DNA of 64,000 nucleotides, from contig NZ_CP097253.1 in NCBI RefSeq assembly GCF_023380025.1, positions 2,141,001 to 2,205,000 of the forward strand, in the 5' to 3' direction. Positions 18,594 to 26,957 of this stretch are shown here, one piece after another. Every line of letters begins with the position of its first letter. Position 1 is the first letter of the stretch. Both the position numbers and the translations under genes were made by a program. Below the pieces are notes generated by a model. The model did not search any database and was not told the DNA's origin. It saw only the letters and a list, made by a program, of their open reading frames with translations. The DNA is from Sphingomonas glaciei (GTDB taxonomy: Bacteria; Pseudomonadota; Alphaproteobacteria; Sphingomonadales; Sphingomonadaceae).

Positions 18594-18958
18594 TGGCCGA
18601 AGCAACCACTGCCGTTCGCCGCCCCCGCCCGGCCGCGATCACGCTGACCCCCGGCGCCGAGCAGCGTGTCGCCAAGCTGATGGCGCAGGCGCCGGCCGAT
18701 GCGATCGGGGTCAAGCTGTCGACCCCGCGCCGGGGCTGCTCGGGCCTTGCTTACTCGGTCGACTACGTCACCGCCGAGGACAAGTTCGACGAGAAGATCG
18801 ATACGCCCGGCGGGACCTTCTACGTCGACGGCGGGTCGATCCTGTATTTGATCGGATCGGTGATGGACTGGCGCGAGGACGACTTCACCGCCGGCTTCGT
18901 GTTCGAGAATCCCAACGCCAAGGGCAGCTGCGGCTGCGGGGAAAGCTTCACCGTCTGA
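18593..18958 (+). CDS. sufA: A-type Fe-S carrier (HesB/IscA family, SufA-like)
   Basis: A-type carrier that delivers clusters to apoproteins, 121 residues. The three ligands are present: one Cys in RRGCSGLAY and the pair in GSCGCGESF near the C-terminus. An N-terminal extension of about 15 residues (ATTAVRRPRPAA) precedes ITLTPGAEQRV. It is the last gene of the suf operon; the next gene starts 39 bases later with its own ribosome-binding site. Confidence 0.93.
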   Translation: MAEATTAVRRPRPAAITLTPGAEQRVAKLMAQAPADAIGVKLSTPRRGCSGLAYSVDYVTAEDKFDEKIDTPGGTFYVDGGSILYLIGSVMDWREDDFTAGFVFENPNAKGSCGCGESFTV

Positions 18959-18997
18959 CCTTCGGCGTGGTATAAGCTTCGGCAGGAGGACCCTGTC

Positions 18998-19264
18998 ATG
19001 CGTGCCTTTGTCATCCTTGCCGCGCTGCCGCTGCTTGGCGCCGCCTCGCCCGCGCCTGTGCGCCCCGCCGCGCCGATGCCGATCAGCAATCCTTATGCCG
19101 ACGAGCGCTGCCCCGAAACGCCGATGAGCCTTGCCCGCAAGCAGGGCGAACGGCTCGGCCCGCGCAAGCTCGGCGACCTGCCGCCGGCCCAGACCTTCAT
19201 GGCGGTGGATCGCCGCGTCGCGGGCTGCGCGGTGCCGATGACGATGGGCGAACTCAGGCGCTAG
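18998..19264 (+). CDS. Small secreted protein of unknown function
   Basis: An 88-residue product with a clear signal peptide (RAFVILAALPLLGAASPA) and two cysteines in the mature part (DERCPETP and VAGCAVPM) that could form one disulfide. AGGAGG seven to nine bases before the ATG makes this a convincing gene despite its size. I do not recognise the family. It lies between the suf operon and the MddA-like gene on the same strand. Confidence 0.65.
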   Translation: MRAFVILAALPLLGAASPAPVRPAAPMPISNPYADERCPETPMSLARKQGERLGPRKLGDLPPAQTFMAVDRRVAGCAVPMTMGELRR

Positions 19265-19326
19265 GCGCGGCTTTCAACCTAACCTCGATCATGATAGCGT
19301 TTGAACTTCCCCGTCGGGAGGTCGAC

Positions 19327-20091
19327 ATGGCACGCATGGTGCAGATGGGCTTTGCCCTTGTCGCGTACGCCGTATTCTTCGCCACTTTCCTGTATCTGAT
19401 CGCCTTCGTCGGCGATCTGCCGATAGTCCCGGTCACGGTCGATCGCGGTCCCGAGGCAGCGCCGGGAATCGCGCTCGCCGTAAACCTTGGCCTGATCGCG
19501 CTGTTCGGGCTGCAGCATAGCGCCATGGCGCGGCAAGGATTCAAGCGTTGGTGGACCGGGATCGTCCCGCCGGCCGCCGAGCGCAGCGTCTACGTGCTCG
19601 CCGCGAGCCTGATGCTGATGCTGCTGTTCTGGGGCTGGCGGCCGATGACCGCGACCATCTGGCAGGTCGATAACGCCATCGGGGCGGCGGCGCTCTGGAC
19701 AATATTCGCGGCGGGCTGGGCAATCGTCCTCCTGAGCACCTTCCTGATCAATCATTTCGAGCTATTTGGTCTTCAGCAAGCGTGGTTTGCGCTGCGCGAT
19801 CGCGCGGCAGCGGCGCCGCAGTTTCGGCAGCCCTTCTTCTACCGCTTCGTCCGGCACCCTCTCTACAGCGGCTTCTTTCTCGCTTTCTGGGCGACGCCGC
19901 ACATGACCGCCGGGCACCTGCTGCTCGCCGCCGGCATGGCGGCGTGGATGTTGCTGGCGATCCGCGCCGAGGAAAAGGACCTCGTTGCCGTGTTCGGACC
20001 CGAGTACGAGGAGTATCGCGCCCGCGTCGGTATGCTAGCCCCGGGGATCGGCCGGACGAAGGTCCCCCGAACGGCGATCCCGGCGGAGTAA
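19327..20091 (+). CDS. MddA-like methanethiol S-methyltransferase (NnrU/ICMT-type membrane methyltransferase)
   Basis: Integral membrane methyltransferase of 254 residues with about six helices. Diagnostic stretches are LIALFGLQHSAMARQGFKRWW, PPAAERSVYVL, LLSTFLINHFELFGLQQ and RHPLYSGFFLAFWATP, followed by GPEYEEYRARV. These closely resemble MddA, which methylates methanethiol to dimethyl sulfide, though NnrU-like proteins share much of this. Start chosen at 19327, preceded by GGGAGG; the ATG at 19291 has no such site. Its sulfur chemistry would suit a place beside the suf operon, but a functional link is not shown. Confidence 0.75.
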   Translation: MARMVQMGFALVAYAVFFATFLYLIAFVGDLPIVPVTVDRGPEAAPGIALAVNLGLIALFGLQHSAMARQGFKRWWTGIVPPAAERSVYVLAASLMLMLLFWGWRPMTATIWQVDNAIGAAALWTIFAAGWAIVLLSTFLINHFELFGLQQAWFALRDRAAAAPQFRQPFFYRFVRHPLYSGFFLAFWATPHMTAGHLLLAAGMAAWMLLAIRAEEKDLVAVFGPEYEEYRARVGMLAPGIGRTKVPRTAIPAE

Positions 20092-20121
20092 CAGCGGGCG
20101 GTCGCTGCCGGGTTGCGTTGG

Positions 20122-20145
20122 GGGTGCACAGTTTGCCCTGCACCC
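20122..20145 (+). promoter_or_regulatory. Short hairpin in the thrS leader
   Basis: GGGTGCA (20122-20128) and TGCACCC (20139-20145) form a perfect 7-bp stem with a 10-base loop, ending 15 bases before the thrS ATG. thrS leaders are regulated in many bacteria, but this one does not match a T-box or the E. coli operator that I can recognise. Function is speculative. Confidence 0.3.
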
Positions 20146-20160
20146 GCTAAGGGCGGGCGC

Positions 20161-22173
20161 ATGTCCAAGATGTTCCGAATCTCGCTTCCCGACGGCACCG
20201 TGCGGGAGATGCCGGCGGGCTCGACCCCGGCCGACGTCGCCGCGGCCATCGGCCCGGGTCTAGCCAAGGCCGCACTCGCCGCGCGCGTCAACGGTGAAGT
20301 GCGCGACATCATGCGCCCGTTCGAGGAAGATGCCGAGCTCGCGCTGATCACCGCGCGCGACGAAAAGGACGCGCTGGAGCTGGTCCGTCACGACTATGCC
20401 CACGTCCTCGCCGAGGCGGTGCAGAAGCTTTATCCGGGCACCCAGATCACCTTCGGTCCGGCGACCGATGACGGCTTCTATTACGACTTTGCGCCCGCCG
20501 CCGACCGTGGTCCCTTCACCGACGAGGACCTGCCGGCGATCGAGGAGATGATGCGCAAGGTCATCGCCGCCGACGAGCCGCTGATCCGCGAAGTGTGGAA
20601 GCGCGAGGACGTCCGCGACTTCTTCGCCCGCACCGGCGAGACCTTCAAGTCCGAGTGGGTGATGGAACTGCCCGCCGACCAGACCATCACCATGTATCGT
20701 TCCGGCAATGGCGACGACGCGTGGATGGACCTGTGCCGCGGGCCGCACCTCGCGAGCACCGGCAAGCTCGATCCGCAGGCGTTCAAGCTGACCCGCGTGT
20801 CGGGCGCTTACTGGCGCGGCGACCCCAAGAACCCGATGCTGTCGCGCATCTATGGCACGGCGTGGCTCAACAAGAAGCAGCTGGCCGAGCATCTCACGCG
20901 GCTGGAGGAAGCAGGCAAGCGCGACCATCGCAAGCTGGGCCAGGCGATGGACCTGTTCCACCTTCAGGCCGAGGCGCATGGCAGCGTCTTCTGGCACCCC
21001 AAGGGCTTCCTGATCTGGCGGCAGCTCGAGGCCTATATGCGCCGCAAGCTCGACGCCGCCGGTTATCTCGAGGTCAAGACCCCGCAGGTGATGGACGCCC
21101 GCCAGTGGGAGAAGTCCGGCCACTGGGGCAAGTATCGCGAGAACATGTTCGTCATCCCCGACGAGGTGCCCAACACCGAGGACGAGGGGCCGCTGGTTAG
21201 CGACGACGCCGAGTGGATGGCTCTGAAGCCGATGAACTGCCCGGCCCACGTGCTGATCTTCAAGCAGGGCATCACCAGCTACCGCGAGCTGCCGCTGCGG
21301 ATGGCCGAGTTCGGTTGCTGCCACCGCAACGAGCCGCACGGCGCGCTGCACGGGATCATGCGGGTGCGCCAGTTCACGCAGGACGACGCGCACATCTTCT
21401 GCCGCGAGGATCAATTGGTGCAGGAGGTCCGCGATTTCTGCGACCTGCTCGACGGCATCTACCGTGACCTTGGCTTCGACAACTATGCGGTGAAGCTGGC
21501 GCTGCGTCCGGACAAGCGCTTCGGCAGCGAGGCGATGTGGGACCAGGCCGAGGCCGAGCTGCGTGAGGCGGTGGTCTCCAGCGGCCGGGCGACCGAGGAA
21601 TTCGGCTGGGAAGAACTGCCGGGAGAAGGCGCTTTCTATGCGCCCAAGCTCGAGTTCCACCTGACCGACGCGATCGGGCGGACCTGGCAGGTCGGGACCA
21701 TCCAGTCGGACCGCGTGCTGCCCGAGCGGCTCGACGCCAGCTATGTCGCGGAGGATGGCGAGCGGCATCGCCCGGTCATGCTCCACCGCGCGATCCTCGG
21801 CACGTTCGAGCGCTTCATCGGCATCCTGATCGAACATTATGCCGGCAATCTGCCACTGTGGCTGACGCCGGTGCAGGCGGTGGTTGCGACCATCGTGTCC
21901 GACGCCGACGGCTACGCCAATGAGGTGGCGGCGACGCTGCAGAAGGCTGGTTTCCGGGTCGAGGCCGACACGCGCAACGAGAAGATCAACTACAAGGTGC
22001 GCGAACACAGCCTGGCCAAGGTCCCGCTGCTGCTCGTGGTCGGCAAGCGCGAGGCGGAGGAAGGCACCGTCGCCGTCCGCCGCCTCGGCAGCGAAGAGCG
22101 CCAGCAGGTGCTGAGCCTCGACGAGGCGATCGCCATGCTGCGGGCCGAGGCGACCCCGCCCGACCTCAGGTGA
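20161..22173 (+). CDS. thrS: Threonyl-tRNA synthetase
   Basis: Class II synthetase charging tRNA-Thr, 670 residues with full domain order: TGS (1-65), editing domain (about 70-230, with [12 protein letters not shown] and the zinc-like HxxxH region), catalytic core, anticodon-binding domain. Zinc ligands of the core are C360 (MNCPAHV), H411 (DDAHIFC) and H542 (MLHRAIL), with the 51-residue C-H spacing of E. coli. Start chosen at 20161 ([12 protein letters not shown]); an ATG at 20113 would add 16 unrelated residues. The stop overlaps a downstream GNAT gene. Confidence 0.95.
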   Translation: MSKMFRISLPDGTVREMPAGSTPADVAAAIGPGLAKAALAARVNGEVRDIMRPFEEDAELALITARDEKDALELVRHDYAHVLAEAVQKLYPGTQITFGPATDDGFYYDFAPAADRGPFTDEDLPAIEEMMRKVIAADEPLIREVWKREDVRDFFARTGETFKSEWVMELPADQTITMYRSGNGDDAWMDLCRGPHLASTGKLDPQAFKLTRVSGAYWRGDPKNPMLSRIYGTAWLNKKQLAEHLTRLEEAGKRDHRKLGQAMDLFHLQAEAHGSVFWHPKGFLIWRQLEAYMRRKLDAAGYLEVKTPQVMDARQWEKSGHWGKYRENMFVIPDEVPNTEDEGPLVSDDAEWMALKPMNCPAHVLIFKQGITSYRELPLRMAEFGCCHRNEPHGALHGIMRVRQFTQDDAHIFCREDQLVQEVRDFCDLLDGIYRDLGFDNYAVKLALRPDKRFGSEAMWDQAEAELREAVVSSGRATEEFGWEELPGEGAFYAPKLEFHLTDAIGRTWQVGTIQSDRVLPERLDASYVAEDGERHRPVMLHRAILGTFERFIGILIEHYAGNLPLWLTPVQAVVATIVSDADGYANEVAATLQKAGFRVEADTRNEKINYKVREHSLAKVPLLLVVGKREAEEGTVAVRRLGSEERQQVLSLDEAIAMLRAEATPPDLR

Positions 22174-22610
22174 CCATCCGCCGCGGCATGCCGGCCGACG
22201 TGCCGCGCGCGCTGGAGATCTGGCGCCGCGCCGTGGACGCGACGCACGGCTTCCTCACTCCTGAGGACCGGGCCGAGATCGACGCGATGGTCGCGGCGGA
22301 ATTCCTGCCGAAGGCCGAGCTGTGGCTATCGGTCGATGCCGCCGATCGCGCGGTCGGGTTCGTCGTACTGGACGGTGAGGAGATCGACGCGCTGTTCGTC
22401 GATCCGGCCGACCATGGCCGCGGTCACGGGACCGAGCTCCTCAACCATGCGGTCGCGCTGGGAGCGACCCGGGTCGAGGCCAGCGAGCAGGCCGATAATG
22501 CCTTGCCCTTCTATCTGGCGCGCGGCTTCACGGTCACCGGACGATCAGAGCGCGACCCGCAGGGCCGGCCCTATCCGCTGGTTCAGCTTCACCTGGTGGC
22601 GGGCGACTGA
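22170..22610 (+). CDS. GNAT family N-acetyltransferase
   Basis: Acetyl-CoA-dependent transferase of 146 residues resembling the YjaB group. The family frame is visible: [40 protein letters not shown] and the acetyl-CoA loop [10 protein letters not shown], then [17 protein letters not shown]. The GTG start overlaps the thrS stop (GTGA), so it is co-translated with thrS. Its 3' end overlaps the convergent gene at 22589 by 22 bp. The substrate cannot be inferred. Confidence 0.85.
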   Translation: MTIRRGMPADVPRALEIWRRAVDATHGFLTPEDRAEIDAMVAAEFLPKAELWLSVDAADRAVGFVVLDGEEIDALFVDPADHGRGHGTELLNHAVALGATRVEASEQADNALPFYLARGFTVTGRSERDPQGRPYPLVQLHLVAGD

Positions 22611-23131
22611 CCCCTGTCGCGACTGCCCGCCACTGTGTCGAAATAGTTGTGCATGGTCAGCAGCCGGCCGTCGTCGCGGGCGCGGATCGCGGATCGGGCG
22701 GCCTCCGCCTCCTCGCCGATCCGGACCAGCCGCTCGAGCGTCGGGGCGGCATAGTCGCAGCGCTCGTTGGGACGGGCCGAGCGGCAGCGATCGAGGCAGG
22801 TGTCGATCAGTTCGGGCACGCGGCGTTCGCAGCTGATCATCAATTGCGCTTCTTCAGGCGTCAGCGCGGCCGATTGCCGCTCGGCCAGCAGCGCCGCTAT
22901 CCGTTCGCGCGCGGTCCGGGCCTGCTCTCGCTGGCGGCGGTCGAGGTGCGAAGCGAGGCGGGCCCAGCGCGGGTCGGGGATGGCGGAGAAGCCCGGCACA
23001 CCTTGGGTGAAACTGGCTGCGAAGCCGCGCGCGCTGCGCATCAGGTTGCGCGCCAGCCGAATCCCGAGCCACACCATCAGGACGGTGAACAGCAGAAAGA
23101 ACAGCAACAGGCCGCCAAGTAGCTCGAGCAT
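22589..23131 (-). CDS. Single-pass membrane protein of unknown function
   Basis: A 180-residue protein with one N-terminal membrane helix (LLGGLLLFFLLFTVLMVWLG) and a cytosolic or periplasmic helical tail rich in Arg, Glu and Ala, with three cysteines (ISCERR, TCLDRC). No family recognised. It overlaps the 3' end of the GNAT gene and is divergent from infC. The frame uses plausible codons throughout and the membrane anchor is convincing. Confidence 0.65.
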   Translation of the reverse strand: MLELLGGLLLFFLLFTVLMVWLGIRLARNLMRSARGFAASFTQGVPGFSAIPDPRWARLASHLDRRQREQARTARERIAALLAERQSAALTPEEAQLMISCERRVPELIDTCLDRCRSARPNERCDYAAPTLERLVRIGEEAEAARSAIRARDDGRLLTMHNYFDTVAGSRDRGQSPATR

Positions 23132-23298
23132 CGTAATCCTCTCCCGAGCACCCTATGTAGGAAAGGTCCGCACGGGCGACGAGGGGTCGAGGCTGACGCC
23201 ACGCCGCCACAGGGCACCACAAAATGCACGGGTCAGCGCCCTGCCTCTTTCCACGTGGCAATGAAGCGCCTAGCTGGCACCCTCGTCCAATTACTAAT

Positions 23299-23313
23299 GG
23301 AGATTGCGTTATA
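23299..23313 (+). promoter_or_regulatory. Ribosome-binding site and AUA start codon of infC
   Basis: GGAG at 23299-23302 lies eight bases before an in-frame ATA at 23311. The first in-frame ATG (23323) is 20 bases from GGAG, too far for normal initiation. Rare start codons (AUU, AUC, AUA) are the known basis of IF3 autocontrol, so ATA is taken as the start. Confidence 0.6.
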
Positions 23314-23853
23314 CGTCCGCCAATGAGGCGCCCTCTGGCGCCGCCCCAACTTTCCGGTCCTCGCTACAACGAGTTCATCCAGAGCCAGAAGGTGCGGGTG
23401 ATCGACGAGAATGGCGAGAATCTTGGCGTGATGTATACACGTGAAGCGATCGAGCAGGCGGCCGGGGTCGGCCTCGATCTGGTCGAGATCAGCCCGAACG
23501 CCGATCCGCCCGTCGCCAAGTTCCTCGATATCGGCCGCTTCAAGTATGAAGCCCAGAAAAAGGCCAACGAGCAGCGCAAGCGCCAGAAGACGCAGGAGAT
23601 CAAGGAGATCAAGATGCGTCCGAACATCGACGACCACGACTATGAGACCAAGATGAAGAAGGTCGTCGAGTTTCTGGGCGACGGCGACAAGGTCAAGGTC
23701 ACCATGCGTTTCCGCGGTCGCGAAATGGCGCACGGGCAGCTCGGCATGGCGGTGCTTCAGCGGGTCGCGGCGGAAACCGCCGAAATCGCCAAGGTCGAAG
23801 CCCATCCGCGGATGGAGGGCCGTCAGATGTTGATGGTCATCTCGCCCAAGTAA
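23311..23853 (+). CDS. infC: Translation initiation factor IF-3
   Basis: IF3 binds the 30S subunit and proofreads start codons. With the ATA start it has 180 residues (176 from the ATG at 23323). The N-terminal domain carries RYNEFIQSQKVRVIDENGENLGVM, the linker is Lys-rich (KKANEQRKRQKTQEIKEIKM), and the C-terminal domain has RFRGREMAHGQLGMAVL and PRMEGRQMLMVISPK. It is not followed by rpmI-rplT and is separated from thrS by two genes, unlike the thrS-infC-rpmI-rplT order of E. coli. Promoter not identified. Confidence 0.93.
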   Translation: MRPPMRRPLAPPQLSGPRYNEFIQSQKVRVIDENGENLGVMYTREAIEQAAGVGLDLVEISPNADPPVAKFLDIGRFKYEAQKKANEQRKRQKTQEIKEIKMRPNIDDHDYETKMKKVVEFLGDGDKVKVTMRFRGREMAHGQLGMAVLQRVAAETAEIAKVEAHPRMEGRQMLMVISPK

Positions 23854-23922
23854 AACTGCGTGGCGGGCCAGCGGCTTCGCCCGTAATTAGTTTCAGCATG
23901 AAACAACTTCCGAACATCAGTG

Positions 23923-23954
23923 TGCAGTGCAGCAATTAATTTTGCTGCACTGCA
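23923..23954. promoter_or_regulatory. Perfect 13-bp inverted repeat upstream of the TonB-dependent receptor
   Basis: TGCAGTGCAGCAA (23923-23935) and TTGCTGCACTGCA (23942-23954) are perfect inverted copies around TTAATT. No T-run follows in the plus direction, so an infC terminator is less likely than an operator or a structured leader. It sits about 120 bases before the receptor ATG in the 221-base gap 23854-24074, the most AT-rich stretch nearby. Confidence 0.55.
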
Positions 23955-24074
23955 TGATGTTGCTGCTTGGTAACATTCGTTTTTCTTACGTCCGCCGACA
24001 CTGTTGCACCGCTTCCCAAGTGAGGCGCGCCTGCTCTAGGCCGCACCCTACAGTTTCTTTGGGAGGGGTTCCTC

Positions 24075-26885
24075 ATGCGCAAGTCCATCTGGCTGCTTTC
24101 GGCCGGCCTGTTCGCCATCACGACGCCGGCGTTCGCCCAGCCGACCGACACCGACCAGTCGGGCGCCCAGCCAACCGACGGCGCGACGGCCGAAGCCGGC
24201 GCGGTCGACAATAGCGCTCAGCAGGCTCCGCAGAGCGGTGATGCGGGCGACATCGTCGTCACCGCCACCCGCCGTAACGAGGCCCTGTCCGACGTTCCGC
24301 TGGCGGTCAGCGCCGTCACCGCCGAAAGCCTCGAGAATTCGGGCGCCAGCGACCTTCGCCAGCTGCAGCAGCTGTCGCCGTCGCTGCAGGTGTCCTCGAC
24401 CTCGTCCGAAGCCGGCGCGGGTGTTGCCCGTATTCGCGGCATCGGCACCGTCGGTGACAACCCCGGCCTCGAAAGCTCGGTCGCGACCTTTATCGACGGC
24501 GTCTACCGTTCGCGCACCGGCGTCGGCCTGACCGAGCTCGGCCAGATCGACCGCGTCGAGGTGCTGCGCGGCCCGCAGGGTACGCTGTTCGGGCGCAACG
24601 CCTCGGCCGGCATCATCTCGGTCATCACCGCCAAGCCGCGCTTCCAGTTCGGCGTCAACGGCCAGATCGACGTCGGTAACTACGACAGCCGCCGGGTCGA
24701 ACTGGGCGTCACCGGCCCGATCAGCTCGAGCCTCGCAGCCCGAGTCGACGGCGTCTACATGAAGCGCGACGGCTTCATCGTGAACTCGATCACCGGCGAG
24801 GACGTCAACGACCGCGACCGTTACCTGCTTCGCGGCCAGCTGCTATTCCAGCCGAGCGACGCGACCTCGGTCCGACTGATCGGCGACTATGCCAACCGCG
24901 ACGAATCCTGCTGCGCCGCGCCGTACCTGCCGGCCAGCGATTTCACGACGTCGGGGCGTGCCGCCTCCACCGCCAAGCCGCTGCTCCAGGCGCTGGGCGC
25001 GGTCATCAACGACAGCCCCTATCAGCGCCGCGCGACCTGGACCCCGGGCTTCGGGTTCCAGAGCGACGTCAAGGACTGGGGCGCTTCGGGCGAAGTCGTG
25101 CATGACTTCGGCACGGCCGAGCTGACCTCGATCACCGCCTACCGCTACAACAAGTGGACCCGCGGGACCGACGCCGACTACAACAACCTCGACATCCTGC
25201 ACCGCGCCGCGGACGGCAACAGCTACAACCAGTTCAAGACCTTCACCCAGGAACTGCGCCTCCAGGGCGAAGCCTTCGGTGGCCGGCTCGACTGGCTGGT
25301 CGGCGGCTATTACGCCAACGAGAAGCTCAAGGTGTCGGACAACCTCAGCTTCGGTTCGGACTATGAGCGGTTCGCCAACTGCCTGCTGATCAACGGCGTC
25401 CTTCCGCAGGCGCTTGCGCCGAGCCCGATCGTGGGTTCGAGCTGCATCAACCCCGCCGTGGTCAGCGGCGCCGTGTCGCAGCTGGTGGCGCAGCGTGCCG
25501 CGTTGCTTGGCGCAGGGGTCCCGGCGACCGATCCGCGGGTCATCGCGCTCAGCACCAACATCGGCGCGCTCGGTGCGATCGTCGCCAATCCGGCGCGCCC
25601 GGGCTTCGGCAGCATCGCCGCCGCGCTCGGCATTCCAACCGCGACGCTCAACAATGTCGGCCTGCTCGACGTGTACAACCAGAAGGCCAACAACCTGGCC
25701 CTGTTCACGCACAACATCTTCGACGTCACCGATCGTCTGAAGCTGACCGTGGGCCTTCGCTACACTCGCGAGACCAAGACCCTCGACGCCCGCTTCAGCG
25801 ACAACAACGCGATCTGCCGCGCCCTGCTCGGCAGCCCGCTGGCGGCGCTGCAGCAGCTTCCCTGCTTCAACCCGTCGGTCCCGACCGGTAACTTCAACCC
25901 GGCCGAGAGCAAGCGCAAGGAAAGCGAATTCTCGGGCACCGCGGTGGTCAGCTACAAGCCGACCGACAGCCTGCTGGCCTATGCCAGCTACTCGCGCGGC
26001 TACAAGGCGGGCGGCTTCAACCTCGACCGTGCGGGCCTGAGCCGGCAGAACAACAACGGTCCAGTGCTTCCGACCGCGACCCTCGCCACCCTGCAGTTCG
26101 CGCCCGAGACCAACAACGCCTATGAAATCGGCGGCAAGTTCAACGGCCGGGGCATCGACATCAACGTCGCCGCCTTCCTGCAGAAGTTCGATGACTTCCA
26201 GCTCAACACCTTCGACGGCACCCGCTTCATCGTTGAGAACGTCAACGCCTGTAAGACCGATCTTGCCGGCGCGGATCGCGACAACAGCCCGACCACCGGC
26301 GGCTGCACCGGCGACACCAAGCCCGGTGTCAGCAGCCGCGGTGTCGAAGTGGAAATGTTCGCCCGTCCGGTTACCGACGTCGCGGTCAATCTCGGCGCGA
26401 CGGTGGTCAACACCCGCTATGCCAACAACCTGATCGGCAGCGGCGGTCGTCCGCTGACCAACGCGCTGTTCCAGCTGCCGGGCCGTCGCCTGTCAAACAG
26501 CAGCTCGTTCGTCGGCACCGGCTCGATCAGCTTCAACCCGCGGATCACCGATGGCGGCATGCGCGCGCTGTTCTACGTCGATGCCCGCCACCAATCGGCC
26601 TTCAACACCGGTTCGGATCTCGACCTCGAAAAGGTCCAGCCGTCCTACACGGTGATCAATGGCCGTATCGGCATCCAGGGCCCCGATCGCCGCTGGGCGG
26701 TCGAGCTGTGGGCGCAGAACATCTTCAACGAGGAATATCTGCAGGTCGCGTTCGACGCCTTCGCGCAAGGCTCGGGCACCGAGCGCGGCGTTCGCCAGGG
26801 CTTCTACGCCCGGTCGAACCAGCTGTTCGGCGCCTTCCTGGCCGAACCGCGCACCTACGGTCTGACCTTGCGCACCCGGCTCTGA
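24075..26885 (+). CDS. TonB-dependent outer-membrane receptor
   Basis: Outer-membrane transporter of 936 residues driven by TonB-ExbBD. The signal peptide ends at AFA-QP (residue 21). The TonB box is DIVVTATRR from residue 59; the plug follows with ARIRGIGTVGDNPGLESS, VEVLRGPQGTLFGRNASAGIISVIT. The barrel contains YASYSRGYKAGGFN and the C-terminal strand ends LTLRTRL. The receptor type (with VPLAVSAV and ARIRGIG) is the abundant sphingomonad group for unknown organic substrates. GGGAGG precedes the ATG. A strong terminator follows. Confidence 0.92.
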   Translation: MRKSIWLLSAGLFAITTPAFAQPTDTDQSGAQPTDGATAEAGAVDNSAQQAPQSGDAGDIVVTATRRNEALSDVPLAVSAVTAESLENSGASDLRQLQQLSPSLQVSSTSSEAGAGVARIRGIGTVGDNPGLESSVATFIDGVYRSRTGVGLTELGQIDRVEVLRGPQGTLFGRNASAGIISVITAKPRFQFGVNGQIDVGNYDSRRVELGVTGPISSSLAARVDGVYMKRDGFIVNSITGEDVNDRDRYLLRGQLLFQPSDATSVRLIGDYANRDESCCAAPYLPASDFTTSGRAASTAKPLLQALGAVINDSPYQRRATWTPGFGFQSDVKDWGASGEVVHDFGTAELTSITAYRYNKWTRGTDADYNNLDILHRAADGNSYNQFKTFTQELRLQGEAFGGRLDWLVGGYYANEKLKVSDNLSFGSDYERFANCLLINGVLPQALAPSPIVGSSCINPAVVSGAVSQLVAQRAALLGAGVPATDPRVIALSTNIGALGAIVANPARPGFGSIAAALGIPTATLNNVGLLDVYNQKANNLALFTHNIFDVTDRLKLTVGLRYTRETKTLDARFSDNNAICRALLGSPLAALQQLPCFNPSVPTGNFNPAESKRKESEFSGTAVVSYKPTDSLLAYASYSRGYKAGGFNLDRAGLSRQNNNGPVLPTATLATLQFAPETNNAYEIGGKFNGRGIDINVAAFLQKFDDFQLNTFDGTRFIVENVNACKTDLAGADRDNSPTTGGCTGDTKPGVSSRGVEVEMFARPVTDVAVNLGATVVNTRYANNLIGSGGRPLTNALFQLPGRRLSNSSSFVGTGSISFNPRITDGGMRALFYVDARHQSAFNTGSDLDLEKVQPSYTVINGRIGIQGPDRRWAVELWAQNIFNEEYLQVAFDAFAQGSGTERGVRQGFYARSNQLFGAFLAEPRTYGLTLRTRL

Positions 26886-26915
26886 GCCGGACGCGCCTCC
26901 GAGTGTGACAGGGGG

Positions 26916-26953
26916 AAGGGGCCTCGCGGGAAACCGCGGGGCCCCTTGTTTTT
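26916..26953 (+). terminator. Intrinsic terminator of the TonB-dependent receptor gene
   Basis: The arms AAGGGGCCTCGCGG (26916-26929) and CCGCGGGGCCCCTT (26934-26947) match at 13 of 14 positions with a four-base loop, followed by GTTTTT. The convergent glnD gene ends at 26958. Confidence 0.85.
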
Positions 26954-26957
26954 AAGC

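Noticed and set aside
20260..22008. 582-residue minus-strand frame inside thrS
   Set aside because: Shadow of thrS, whose zinc ligands and domains are intact on the plus strand.
22589..22610. Frameshift suspected where the GNAT and membrane-protein genes overlap by 22 bp
   Set aside because: Both frames end cleanly, and convergent overlaps are frequent in this window.
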